From: Cryptomeria japonica
Lineage: Eukaryota > Streptophyta > Pinopsida > Cupressales > Cupressaceae
Direction: 5' to 3'
Length of the DNA: 64,000 bases
Assembly: GCF_030272615.1 (NCBI RefSeq)
Contig: NC_081408.1
Coordinates: 765,009,330-765,073,329, forward strand
Below are positions 36,398 to 48,492 of this stretch, one piece after another (the stretch's first letter is position 1; every line of letters begins with the position of its first letter). Below the pieces are notes generated by a model. That model was given only the letters and a program-made list of their open reading frames with translations. It did no database searches and had not been told where the DNA came from. The translations under genes were made by a program, and so were the position numbers.

Positions 36398-37323
36398 TGT
36401 TAGGCCCAATATGGAAAGCTAATGTACTGAGAGGGGAGGGGTGATTCAGTACTTCAAAACTTTTCTTTGATAATAACCTTATTGTTATGCATAAATAGAA
36501 TAGTGCAGTAACATAAAATAAAGTTAAAACAAATAGATAACAATCATACATGATTCACTCCATAACACATATATTTTGGTCACACAGAAACTCTTGGTTA
36601 GAGAGAAAAATTGCGGTGGGGATGGCACCCACAACTTCACTACTGCAATAATAAAGATTGCTCAGTTAGAGCTACATTTAGCTATTTTTGATAGCTTACC
36701 CTCGGTAACCCATATTGTAACTTGATAAACCCTTCTATTTACTCTATTCTTCAACTATTCACTGATAACCTTCTCGGTGACCTCTCTGTGTCTCTGTAAC
36801 AGTCTTCCTTCATGTATACACACACATATCTCACATCTCTTGTTTCTAACCCTAAAATCATGTTGTATAAATAGATCTCTTACAACGGTGATCTAATTCA
36901 TTGCTTCGATCTTACAAAAATATTCTTCGAATGAATAACTAAACAAAATATTTCATTGGTTAGATTGACCTTGTAATCATACACAATCTCCTAGTGCAAT
37001 TTCCAATGTAAAACGGTTAGATGTGCCTCGATCTTGTAACACATTTTCATGTGCATGTCCAGGTTCAATGTATCTGGCAAAACGTTTCACTTGGTGAATA
37101 TCAACTCAGTGAGTTAACTTTACTGCTCGGTAGCCATGAAACATTACTCAGTAAACAGCTTGGTGAATACTGCATTCTATGACTACTTTCTTCTGTAACT
37201 GACTAGACTATTCATACCGACTTCTCTGTGTGTACCGACTTCATGATTCGGTAATACTAACCGACTAGAATATATAGTATAACTTTGGATATAAAACTAA
37301 TGGCAATTGGATAAGTAGTAACA
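36398..37323 (-). repeat. 3' LTR of R3
   Basis: 926 bases, TGTTAGGCCC ... GTAGTAACA on the plus strand. It matches the 5' LTR over its full length with scattered single-base differences, roughly ten in the first 220 bases by eye. Confidence 0.93.
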
Positions 37324-37336
37324 ATCTCCCCTTTTG
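37324..37336 (-). other. polypurine tract of R3
   Basis: The minus strand reads CAAAAGGGGAGAT immediately before the LTR, identical to the tract of R2 at 48481-48492. Confidence 0.85.
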
Positions 37337-37699
37337 ACATTAGTTGAGATGTTTGACAAAAACTACTTTCAAAGTCATAACTCAAAAACTATATACTTGC
37401 AAAATGACTATACTTGAAAATATATACAATAGTCAATGAAATAGTATATGCAGATATACTCCCCTTATCATTATTCTGTACATAACTCTGAATTTTGCAT
37501 GTTCGGTTTTGTTATGTGCTTGTGTGCTCTGAATGCTCTGTATATTCTGCTCAGTATACTCCCCTTGTATACAATAATCAAAACTGTATTAACAAAACTA
37601 TATCACTCCAAATATGGTATTACTCCCCCTTTGCTGGGTATTACTTTCCTCTATGTAGTATCATAATATTACTCCCCCTTTTTTACAAACATCAAAAAC

Positions 37700-40600
37700 T
37701 TAATTTCCATCCAGAGGCGGTAACTGATCAAAAATAGACTTATACTTGGTCTGGGCATCAGTGAGGGTGACTGAGAGTGAGTCCTTTACACTTTCCATTA
37801 ATGAATTTTGTGCTTGAATATCAGCTAGGAGTGATATTAAGCCATCAAGAGTGCTTCCCTCTTGTGCAGTTGATAAGCGTGTAGCTCGGTTGATCTGTTC
37901 CTGTACTGATGAGAGATGAGGAAGGAATAATGTTTGAAGGGTCATTATATCCATCCTTATTTTATGCTCTTCATTCCTCAATTCTAACTGTTGAACCATG
38001 AGCTGTTGAAGCTTTGTATAAAAATTCTGAACTGAATTTGGCTCAGTGTTCAACTTAGTTGAGAGATCAGTGATCTCTTTCTCAATTGCATCAGTTTTAT
38101 TTTTGACATCTTTAATAAATAAGGAGAATGTACACAGTTTCTAGAATAAATAAAGAATATGCTTGATTTGAGGGGACAACTCAGCAATGAATTTGACAAG
38201 TTTTACCTTGCCAACAACAATCAATTTTTGTACTTCCTCTATCATTCGAGTAGTTAGCTCTTTATCCTTGAGATTGCTTAAGTACTCAGATGCATCAACT
38301 CCTAATGTTTCAATCTGATTTAGGAGTTCATCCAATTGAATATGGATGGCTGCATCGGTTGACACTGTTGCTGAAGGTAGCATTTCTGTGAGTAGTGTCC
38401 TAACCTTCTGAAGTACTTTATTCTTCTTCTATATGGCCAGTTGCTTCTCCTGTTCGGCCTTTTCTTTGCATAGTTCTCCTTATTTAGTGAGTGCTTGCCC
38501 TTTCAATTTGGAGATGTCTACATTGGGCAACACAATCGATTTAGATAAGTCAAATTTGAAACCATGCTTTCTCACCTTCTTCTCTTTTCCTTTGGTCTAT
38601 GGCACTAAAACAAGTGCTTGTGAGGCTTGCTGACCCTCAGTAGGTTGCTCGGTAGATGCAACACTTTAGTCAGTTTCTGTAGCCGTTGCAGTGTCCTTTG
38701 GTGTCTTGATGCAAGGGGTCTCAGTTGTAACATTTGCAGTGCTTGTCTGTGCTTGAGACGTTTGATCTTTGGTTGTATCTCCTACAGCTTCAGATTTGTT
38801 ACCTTCAGTGCCTTGCTCTGTGTCTTTGGGAGCTTCGGTTGAGACTGGTGGCTTTACCGGTAGATAAGGCTGAACTTGTTCTAAGACAGATTCACTAGAC
38901 ACAAGTTTTGCATAAGTAGTGCCTTCAATCATCTCTTGCTCCGGTGTTGCTTCATCCATTACATCTTCATCAATTTGTATAGTGTCAACCGGGTCTAGAC
39001 CTTGCTCGGTGACATCTGGAGCTTTCTCAGTGACATCAACAATTTCAATTTGAGATTGTTCACTGACATCCTTTTGTTTGAAGATCTCCTACCACTTGGC
39101 TTTTGTCTTATTCTCCACATCAATGTATAGCCCATTCATCAATTTTAAGGCTCTTTGTTTCACAAGAAATTTGGAATTGTATGTGGTCAAATGCTCCTTG
39201 ATTTCTGCTATGGACATGTCAGGAAATAGATGGACTAGACTTCTTTCTCTTATTTGTCTCTCTGAATCCATTGCATATTTCCATCTATTATCAATATGTA
39301 AGTATAGTTCACTCGAAAGTGACTTTGCTAGTTCTAATGGTGCTAGCCGAAACTTCAGAAGTGTACAGATGACAGCTTCTTCAATCTATTGCTTCTCATC
39401 ATTATTCCTAGTCTCATACTTAACATATCTAAATCCTACAAATCCACCGTATTCTTTAAGATTGGCACAAAAAATTTCAACACTGTGAATATTTACCTTT
39501 TTGCTTTTCACAATCTGGAATTTATTTGCATCATCAGACTCTGTATCACTCGGCTCTTTTGCCAAAATGAGTCTCCAAGTAGATTTCTTATAGGTCTTGG
39601 TTACCTTTGGTGCAGTAACACTCTTCTGTTTCTTACTCGGTGATGTAGTTGATGCTCTGGTGTTGGGTCTCTTTGTTGGTGGAGTCGGTAGGGCCTTTGT
39701 GATGTCCTATTTCTTTCTTTTCAGAACTTTACCCTTTGGCAACTCTGTGCTCAATGTTATTGTAGCCTCTTGAGCTTCTGATTCCTCTTTGGTAATGGAA
39801 AGATTGCCTTTGACAGGTGTAGAGGAGGATTCTTCTCCTAATTTCTCAGATAAAACCTTTATCATTTTTGTAGCTTTTCTTGTAGCCTTAGGTACTACAA
39901 TGCTCATTTTTACTTTCTCCTTCACCTCTTCATAGGTTCCATACCTTAGTTCAGTTGCATGCCTTGGCAGTGATAAATAGGCATCAATTTGTTGTTGTGT
40001 TATATCATAATCAATCTCATAACCCATTGGTTGCAACGATTGAGTCCTCGGTTCAACAGCATTTACATAGCAATAATCAGTGTCGACTTCAAAACATATA
40101 TTGTCCTTGTATTTTTCTACCAGCTGTGGTGGAATCCTGTACCTATTGTGCATTTTCTCTTGAAATTTTCTGAAGTAATCATCCATGATATCATTAAAGT
40201 TATCTCATAACTTCTTGATGTAGTCATTGATTTGATGGGTGATAGGTCGGTGTAGCTCCCATACTACTTTACCGACTGAGGGAAAGAACTTCTCAAAATA
40301 GAAAAACATACATACAAGTAGTGAACCGAACTTTAGTGTATTTGCCGAGTTGTTCTTCTTCGGCTTCCTTATTTTGTTCAGGTTCTCAAACAAGTTTTTC
40401 AGCAGTACTTCACACAAGTCTACTTTCATTCCCTTCTTCACTATTTTGTAGGCCAAGTCAACTGTAGCACATAGTACACTGTTTTCCCTTGTAGGTTGGA
40501 AGAAACAGTAACCAATAACTCTAATTGCAAACTTGAGTTCTACATCAGTGACATTATTCAGTTTCAGTCCTTAGTAATCAGATTCTACTCTGGTTAGACT

Positions 40601-41068
40601 GATTAGCTCTTTCTGTGATATCATTTTCTGTGCTCGTGCATGATCATAGATGGGATACCCGGTGATCAAGTGAATGACTTCCTTAGTGATCTTAAACGGT
40701 TGCTCCTGTAGCCACATGAAATCATCATGTACTCTACTCAAGACAAACTTAACCCACTGGGGTTTGAACACACGGGGATAGACTAGGGCTTCAGTTAATC
40801 CCTTGATTTTGAGATGCTCAAATTTGCTATCCAATTTGTCATCAGTGCAAAGTTCATCATATGTGTCACTAATCTCTACATGACTGAGTTCCTCAACATG
40901 ACATTTGGTGAAGAATCTAACATCTTCTACTAACAAGACTCGATCCGGGATGAGTGAAAATGCAGTTTTGTCATCCGATTCTGAGGCAGCTTTGGGAGTT
41001 AGAGAATATTTCAGCGAGGGCTTCTCCACATTTTGGACAACTATGGGGTCTTGGATCTTGGGTGCCAT
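37700..41068 (-). pseudogene. ORF2 of R3, about 1,122 codons, unknown function
   Basis: One frame runs from ATG 41068 (MAPKIQDPIVV) to a stop at 37700 with no frameshift, but with about ten in-frame stops (for example near 40568, 40202, 39704, 39386, 39086, 38663, 38430, 38138), several at codons that are CAG or CAA in R2. Visible regions: an N-terminal globular-looking part (FVLSRVHDDFMW, LITGYPIYDHARAQK), an aromatic stretch (GSLLVCMFFYFEKFFPSVGKV), a Lys-rich middle, an acidic Ser/Thr/Glu-rich part and a helical C-terminus (QNFYTKLQQLMVQQLELRNEE). No polymerase, integrase, protease or knuckle motif is seen. It may be distantly related to plant transposon-associated proteins, but I cannot assign it. 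Confidence 0.7.
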
Positions 41069-41590
41069 GGTAGGTTTCGGGTAAGATTTGACAAATTATC
41101 CTTAGGGTTTACAAACGACTGACGCTTCACACTCGGTAGATAATAGCAATTTGACTAGATCGAAAACCAGCTTAATAGTGAATAGATTTGATGTAAATAC
41201 CTCAAAATTCACTCTGAATGAAGTTTGATCGCTTTGATTCGCTCTACTCTGCTTCTCAAAAACTTGGTGAATGAAAATGACCACGAAAATAATTTTAAGT
41301 ACTCAAAAATACCTTATCAGGCTTCGTGCAAGTTAGGTCAAGACATTAAATGCACTCGGTTCACCTTTTACCGATTTACTCCTTTTTGTGTTTTAACCGA
41401 GTAACTAACTTTCTTTTATTAACCAACTTGACAGGTTTCCTGTATACACCGACTTGATAGGTTTCCTGTATAGTATATAAACTGACTAATTGCATCTTAA
41501 CTATGCAGATTTTGAATTTTGTACATAATAGAATAGGAACTGTTATGATTTAACCTTTAGAGAATGCAATCCCTTCATACCTTTTCTTGA
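41069..41590. other. spacer between gag-like gene and ORF2 in R3
   Basis: About 520 bases without a supported ORF. The counterparts are 297-799 in R1 and 44172-44720 in R2. Conservation in three copies suggests a functional spacer, possibly for a second transcript or an intron; nothing in the sequence decides this. Confidence 0.5.
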
Positions 41591-43159
41591 CTAATTTGAA
41601 ATAGGTGCACCTAACTCGGTAGGTAAGGTGCTTTCTTCATCTGACATAATTTCCTTCTTTTTCCAAATCATCTTGAATTTTTCTTTTCTCTCTTCAGTGT
41701 CTCTTCTCGGTTGATCTCTGCAATCTCCAGCTAAATGTCCAACTTTGTGACAATGAAAACATGCCATACCAGGATTTCTCCATGATCTCCAGTTGTTCAT
41801 TCCAAATCTTGTAAAATAGTTGGCACTTATATGTCCATATCTTCCACAACATTCGCACCATATCCTCATATTGTAGTCCCATGGTACTGTTGCATATTGT
41901 CGGTAAGGATCTGTGTGAGTTCGGTAACCTCTAGTGTTTGCTCAGTGTGGATACTTCATGTAGTTCTTTTGCTTAGACCAGCACTTCTCGGTACTATGTC
42001 CATATCTATTGGAGTTTCTACAAAACCCTTTGAATTTTGCCTTTTGATAGTTGTTAACAGACTTTGTCCTACATTGATTAGATGTGTGACCATATTTATT
42101 GCAATTGTAACAATATCCATTGGGCTTAGTGATATTCGATTGCTTACCTTTTCTGATCTGGCATATGTTGGCAGTATGACCTTGATTTCCACAGTAGTAG
42201 CAAATAGGTTTCTTCCTTTTGATGTTATTCCTATTTCCAGCTTGTTTTGATGATTCTCCTCTCTCGGTAGTATGAATTCCTTTCTCGGTTGATTCTTTTC
42301 CTTTGTAACTGAGTCCTCCATCTTTGTAGGGTCTTCTTGTATTCATTTGCTCATTCAACATCTTTGATGCTTCATAACTTTTCTCCAATGATTCTTTGGA
42401 TTTCTTCTCTGTTTCAAGTTCACCAGTCAACCTTGATACTTCAAGTTTCAATGATTGATTTTCATCATTCTTCAGAATTGCTTCATGATGTGCATAACCT
42501 AGTTGATCTGTCATATTTTGTTGAATACCAGTTAGCCTTATGATTTCATCATCCTTATTAGATACTAGAGCTTCAAGTTGTTGTTTCTCCCTTTGTAGAT
42601 CTCTTGCTTTATCCTCAGCTATCCTTAATGCATCTAGATTTTCAGTCATCTATGTACTGAAATGTTCATGTTCTCTTTTCATTGCTTTCAGTTGGTCAGC
42701 CAATGCTTTGTTCTTTTCTTTCAACATTCCAATCATTTCTTCAGTCTCTTCAGATATACTATTCTCAGATGATGTCTCAATTTGTTCCCCTAGCTCTTGA
42801 GAATCCTGCAAGTCATCAGATAATCTTCTCCTTGCTTTCAGAGATTTTTGCATTTGCCTTTGCATGTCTGCAATCACTTGATTTGCATTATCTAGCTCTT
42901 CTTGTAGATACACAATCCTTCGAGATTTTTTGTAGCCTTCCATTGCTAAGATCTTTCTCTTTAGGTAGTTAAACCCTTTTCCAAGATTAACGCTCTGATA
43001 CCAATTGTTAGGCCCAATATGGAAAGCTAATGTACTGAGAGGGGAGGGGTGAATCAATACTTCAAAACTTTTCTTTGATAATAACCTTACTGTTATGCAT
43101 AAATAGAATAGTGCAGCAACATAAAATAAAGTTAAAACAAATAGATAACAATCATACAT
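41591..43159 (-). pseudogene. gag-like coiled-coil / zinc-knuckle gene of R3
   Basis: The frame starts at an ATG in the LTR (43159, MYDCYLFVLTLFYVAALF), crosses the primer site (NNWYQS), passes the internal ATG at 42943 and ends at 41591. The LTR-encoded part is strongly hydrophobic. The rest is a coiled coil of about 230 residues, a basic linker and five knuckles: CYYCGNQGHTANIC, CYNCNKYGHTSNQC, CRNSNRYGHSTEKC (second Cys lost), CECCGRYGHISANY (last Cys lost) and CFHCHKVGHLAGDC. Stops lie near 42650 and 41940. There is no frameshift. A Gag-like, nucleic-acid-binding role is likely from the knuckles. Confidence 0.75.
42992..43003 (-). other. primer-binding site of R3
   Basis: The minus strand reads TGGTATCAGAGC, the exact plant initiator tRNA-Met complement, two bases inside the LTR. 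Confidence 0.92.
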
Positions 43160-43932
43160 GATTGACTCCATAACACATATATTTTGGTCACGCAGAAACT
43201 CTTGGTTAGAGAGAAAAACTGCAGTGGGGATGGCACCCACAACTTCACTACTGCAATAATAAAGATTGCTCAGTTAGAGCTACATTTAGCTATTTTTGAT
43301 AGCTTACCCTCAGTAACCCATATTGTAACTCGGTAAACCCTTCTGTTTACTCTGTTCTTCAACTGTTCACTGATAACCTTCTCGGTGACCTCTCTATGTC
43401 TCTATAACAGTCTTCCTTCATGTATACACACAAATATCTCACATCTCTTGTTTCTAACCCTAAAATCATGCTGTATAAATAGATCTCTTACAACGGTGAT
43501 CTAATTCATTGCTTCGATCTTACAAAAAGATTCGTTGAATGAATAAATAAACAAAATATTTCATTGGTTAGATTGACCTTGTAATCATACACAATCTCCT
43601 AGTGCAATTTCCAATGTAAAAACGGTTAAATGTGCCTCAATCTTGTAACACATTTTCATGTGCATGTCTAGGTTCAATGTATCTGGTAAAACATTTCACT
43701 CGGTGAATATCAACTTAGTGAGTTAACTTTACTGCTCGGTAGCCATGAAGCATTACTTGGTAAATAGCTTGGTGAATACTGCATTCTGTGACTACTTTCT
43801 TCTGTAACTGACTAGACTGTTCATACCGACTTCTCTGTGTGTACCGACTGCATGATTCGGTAATACTAACCAACTAGAATATATAGTATGACTTTGGATA
43901 TAAAACTAATTGCAATTTGATAAGTAGTAACA
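43006..43932 (-). repeat. 5' LTR of R3
   Basis: 927 bases with the same ends as the 3' LTR. It contains the ATG and hydrophobic reading frame that lead into the gag-like gene. Confidence 0.93.
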
Positions 43933-43937
43933 ATTAG
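43933..43937. repeat. target-site duplication of R3, right copy
   Basis: ATTAG, identical to 36393-36397. Confidence 0.93.
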
Positions 43938-44171
43938 TGCCAACTGTTTTATAAGGTTTGGAATGAACAACTGAAGATCATGGAGAAATCCTGCTATGGC
44001 ATGTTTTCATTGTCACAAAGTTGGACATTTAGCTGGAGATTGCAGAGATCAACCTAAAGGAGTCACTGAATAAATAAAAGAAAAATTAAAGATGATTTGG
44101 AAAAAGAAGGAAATTGTGTCAAATGAAGAAAGCACGTTACCTACCGAGTTAGGTGCACCTATTCCAAATTA
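43938..44171 (+). pseudogene. gag-like gene of R2, second part after the R3 insertion
   Basis: It continues knuckle 4 (ANCFIRFG) and knuckle 5 (CFHCHKVGHLAGDC), then an acidic tail ending TELGAPIPN. A TGA replaces the Trp of NNWRSW and a TAA lies after knuckle 5. It ends at a TAA before 44172. Confidence 0.75.
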
Positions 44172-44720
44172 ATTAGTAAAGGTATGAAGCGACTGCATTC
44201 TCTGAAGGTTAAAATCATAATAGTTCCTACTCTATTATGTACTAAATTCAAAATTTGCATAGTTAAGATGCATTAGTAAGTTTGAAATTCTTTCAAAAGT
44301 ACTTTACAGGAAACCTCTCAAGTCGGTGCATATAGGAAGCCTATCAAGTCGGTAAATGAAGGAAATTTGGTTACACGGTTAAAATGAAAAAAAGAGAGTA
44401 AATCAGTTAAAGGTAAACTGAGTGCATTTAATGTTTTTAACCTAACCCGCACAGAGCCCGATAAGGTATTTTGTATACTTAAAAGTATTTTCGCGGTCAT
44501 TTACACTTACAAAGTTTTTGAAAGAGCAGAGCAGAGCGATTCCAAGGTGATCAAACCTCATTCAAAGTGAATCCAAGGTATTTACATCAAATCTCATCGC
44601 ATTGTTAAGCCAATTTACCAATCTTATCAAATTGTTATTATCTTCTGAGTGTGAAGTGTCTGTCATTTGTAAACCGTCAAACCCTAAGGATAGTTTGCTA
44701 AGTTTTACCTGAATTCTACA

Positions 44721-47700
44721 ATGGCGCCCAAGATCCAAGATCCCATTGTTGTTAAGAATATAGAGAAGCCCTCATTGAAATACACTTTGACTCCTAAAGT
44801 CGCCTCTAAACCGGATGACAAAACTATCTTTTCACTCATCCCGGATTGAGTCTTGTTAGTTGAAGATGTGAGATTCTTCACCAAGTGTCGTGTTGAAGAA
44901 CTCGGTCATGTTGAAATAAGAGACACCTATGATGAATTATGTACCGATGGTGTATTGAACAGCAAGTATGAACACATCAAAATTAAAGGATTGACTGAAT
45001 CCCTAACCTACCCTCGTGTGTTCAAGCCCCCAATGGGTCAAGTTTGTTCTGAGCAGAGTTCATGATGATTTCATGTGGCTAGAAGAGCAACCATTCAAAA
45101 TCACCAAGGAAATCATTGATGTGATCACCGGTTATCCTATCTATGATCATGCACGACCTCAAAAGATGATATCACAGAAGGAATTGATCAGTTTAACTAG
45201 AATGGAATCTAACCACAGAGGACTGAAATTGAACAATGTCACTGATGCAGAACTTAAGTTTTCCATTAGAGTAATCGGTTACTGTTTCTTCCAATCAGCA
45301 AGGGAAAACAGTGTACCTTGTGCCACAGTTGACTTAGCTTATAAAATTATGAAAAAGGGAATGAAATTTGATTTATGTGAAGTGTTACTGAAGAACCTGT
45401 TTGAGAATCTGAACAAAATAAGGAAGCCGAAAAAGAACAACTCGGCAAATACACTAAAGTTTGGTTCACTTCTTGTATGCACGTTTTTCTACTTTTAAAA
45501 ATTCTTTCCATCAGTCGGTAAAGTAGTTTGGGAGCTACATCGACCAATCACCCATCAGATTAATGACTTTATCAAGAAGCTAGGTGATAATTTTAATGAC
45601 ATAATGGATGATTATTTTAGTAAATTTCAAGAGAAAATGCACAATAGGTACCAGATTCCACCCCAGCTAGTGGAGAAATATAAAGATGATATATGCTTTG
45701 AGGTAGAAACTGATTACTATTATGTGAATGATGTGGAACCAAGAACTCAATCTTTGCCACCTATGGGTTATGAGATTGACTTTGATATCACACAGCAACA
45801 AATTGATGCATATCTTTCATTACCAAGGCATGCTACCGAGCTGAGGTATGGAACCTATGAAGAGGTGAAGGGAAAAGTAAAAATGAGCATTGTAGTACCC
45901 AAAGCTACAAGAAAAGCATTAAAGATGATAAAGGTTTTAACAGAGAAATTCAGAGAAGATTCTTCCTCCACACCTGTCAAAGACACTCTTGCCATCACCG
46001 AAGAGGAATCTGAAGCTCAAGAGGCAGCTATAACACTGAGCACTGAATTGCCTAAGGGTAAAGTGTTAAAAAGAAAGGAACAGGACACTTAAAAGGCCCT
46101 AACGACTCCTCCAACAAAGAGACCTAACACTAGAGCATCAGCTGCATCACTGAGTAAGAAACAAAAGAGTGTTACTGCTCCCAAGGTAGCCAAGACCTAC
46201 AAGAAATCTACTCAGAGACTCATTTTGGCAAAAGAGTCTAGTGATACAGAATCTAAGGATGCCAACAAATTCCAGATTGTCAAGAGCAAGAAGGTAAATA
46301 TACATAGTGTTGAAAACTTCTGTGCCAATCTGAAAGAATATGGATTTGGTTCTTTTAGATATGTCAAGTATGAAACTAGGAATAATGATGAGAAGAGACA
46401 AATTGAAGAAGCTGTCATCTGCACACTTCTAAAGTTTCGGCTAGCTCCATTGGAACTAGTAAAGTCACTTCCAAATGAACTTTACTTGCATATTGATAAC
46501 ATGTGGAAATATGCAATGGACTCAGAGAAACAAATTAGAGAAAGAAGTCTAGTCCATCTATTTCCTAATATGTCAGTAGCAGAAATAAAGGAGCATTTGA
46601 CAACCTACAATTCAAAATTTCTTGTCAAACAGAGAGCCTTAAAACTGATGAATGGGCTATATATTGACTTAGAAAATGAGACAAAAGCAAAATGGCAGGA
46701 AATCTTCAAAATAAAAGATGCCAGTGAACAATCTACAGTTGAAATCGTTGATGTCATCAAGCACAATCTTGATGTCACTGAGCAAGGTCCTGATGCTACC
46801 GAGCAAGACCCGGCTGACACTATTCAAATTGATGAAGATGTCATGAATATAGAGGAACAGGAGTAGGAAATGATAGAAGGCACTACATATGCAAAACTTG
46901 TATCTAGTGAATCCGTTTTAGAACAAGTTCAGCCTTATCCACCAATCAATCAACCTGTCTCTACCGAAGCTCCTCAAGATACAGCATAAGGCACCGAAGG
47001 TCACAAGTCTACAACAGGAGAAGATACTACTCTAGAATAGACCTCTCAAGCACCTTCGAGCACTGGAAATGTAGCAGCTGAGCCACCCAGTACTGAGACC
47101 AAAAGACACCACAACAGCTACAGGTACCGACCAAAGTGTTTCCTTTACCGAGCAACCTATCGAGGGTCAGCAAACCTCTCAAGCTATTGTCTTGGTCCAA
47201 CCGACCAAAGGTAAAGAGAAGAAGGTGTAAAAGCATAGCTTCAAAGTTGATTTATCTAAACCAATAATGTTGCCCAATGTGGATATATCAAAATTAAAGG
47301 GGCAAGCACTCATTGATTTTGGTGAACTGTGCAAAGCAAAGGCCGAACAAGAAAAATAGATGGCCATACAAAAGAAGAATAAAGTACTTCAGAAGGTGAA
47401 GACACTGCTATCAGATATGCTACCTACAGCTACAGTGTCAACCAATGCAACCATCCATATTCAACTAGATGAACTCCTTAATCAAATAAAAACATCCGGA
47501 GTTGATGCATCTAAGTATTTGAGCAAGCTAAAAGACAAGGAGCTTACTGCAAAAATGATAGAAGAGGTACAAAAAGCTCTAGCTATTGGCAAAGTCAAAC
47601 TTGTCAAATTCATTGCTGAGTTGTCCCCTCAACTCAAGCACATTCTTTATTTATTTCAGAAACTCTGTACATTTTCTTTATTCATTAAAGATATCAAGAA

Positions 47701-48100
47701 TAAAACTGATGCAATTGAGAAAGAGATCACTGATCTCTCGAATAAGTTGACTCCAGAGCCCAATTCAATTCAGAATTTTTATACCAAGCTTCAACAGCTC
47801 ATGGCTCAACAATTGGAACTAATAAATGAAGAACACAAGATAAGGATGGACATAATGACACTCTAGACATTATTCCTTCCTCATCTTTCATCAGTTCAAG
47901 AACAGATTAACCGAGCCACATGCCTATCTACTACACAAGAGGGAAGCACTCTTGATGGCTTAATATCACTATTGGCTGATATTCAAGCACAAAATTCTTT
48001 AATGGAAAGTGTAAAGGATGCACTCTCTGTCGCTCTCACCGATGCCAAGATAAAATATAAATCTATTTTTGACTAGTTACCGCCCCCAGATGGAAATTAA
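44721..48100 (+). pseudogene. ORF2 of R2, about 1,126 codons, unknown function
   Basis: It starts at ATG 44721 (MAPKIQDPIVVKNIEKPS) and ends at the TAA 48098-48100. It is colinear with ORF2 of R3. One extra base in a C run near 45030 shifts the frame, and another shift lies near 47100. Stops occur near 44848, 45497, 46090 and 46864. Long open stretches (45016-45498, 45604-46092, 46225-46866, 47360-47866) keep the same residues as R3, so the protein was conserved before both copies died. No known domain is assigned. Confidence 0.7.
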
Positions 48101-48492
48101 GTTTTTGATGTTTGTCAAAAAGGGGGAGTGATACTATATTTGTGGAGTAATATGATAGTCTTGAGTGTAATATAATATATTTGGGTGTAATACAGTTTTG
48201 GTGATATAGTTTTGATATAAGTATTCGGAGTATTGTATACAGGGGGAGTATACCGAATAGAGTATGCAGAGTATCCAAGGACAGTAAGCAGAGCACACAA
48301 GCACAGAACCGAGCATGCAAAATTAGAGTTATGTACAATATAATGATAAGGGGAGTATATCTGATTATACTATTTCATTGACTATTGTATATACTGTCAA
48401 GTATAGTCATTTTGCAAAGTATATAGACTTTTGAGTTATGACTTTGAAAGTAGTTTTTGTCAAACATCTCAGCTAATGTCAAAAGGGGAGAT
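48101..48492 (+). other. 3' untranslated region and polypurine tract of R2
   Basis: No ORF is supported. The stretch is rich in ATACAGGGGGAGTATACCGA-type words and ends in the tract AAAAGGGGAGAT (48481-48492) directly before the LTR. The matching part of R3 is 37324-37699. Confidence 0.7.

Larger units (their letters stand above)
36398..43932 (-). mobile_element. R3: polymerase-less LTR retrotransposon nested in R2
   Basis: A complete 7,535-base element on the minus strand: 5' LTR (43006-43932), exact initiator-Met primer site, gag-like gene, ORF2, polypurine tract, 3' LTR (36398-37323). ATTAG duplications flank it. It belongs to the same family as its host R2 but points the other way. Both genes keep a single frame with only stop codons. 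It is the youngest insertion in the nest. Confidence 0.95.

Noticed and set aside
35848-36444. 198-codon plus-strand ORF overlapping the R2 gag-like gene
   Set aside because: It is an alternate frame of the knuckle region and ends in the R3 LTR, so it is chimeric.
41831-42250. 139-codon plus-strand ORF, also seen at 1109-1459 and in the R3 3' LTR/R2 junction
   Set aside because: It is the antisense of the zinc-knuckle region and is biased by the codon pattern of the real gene.
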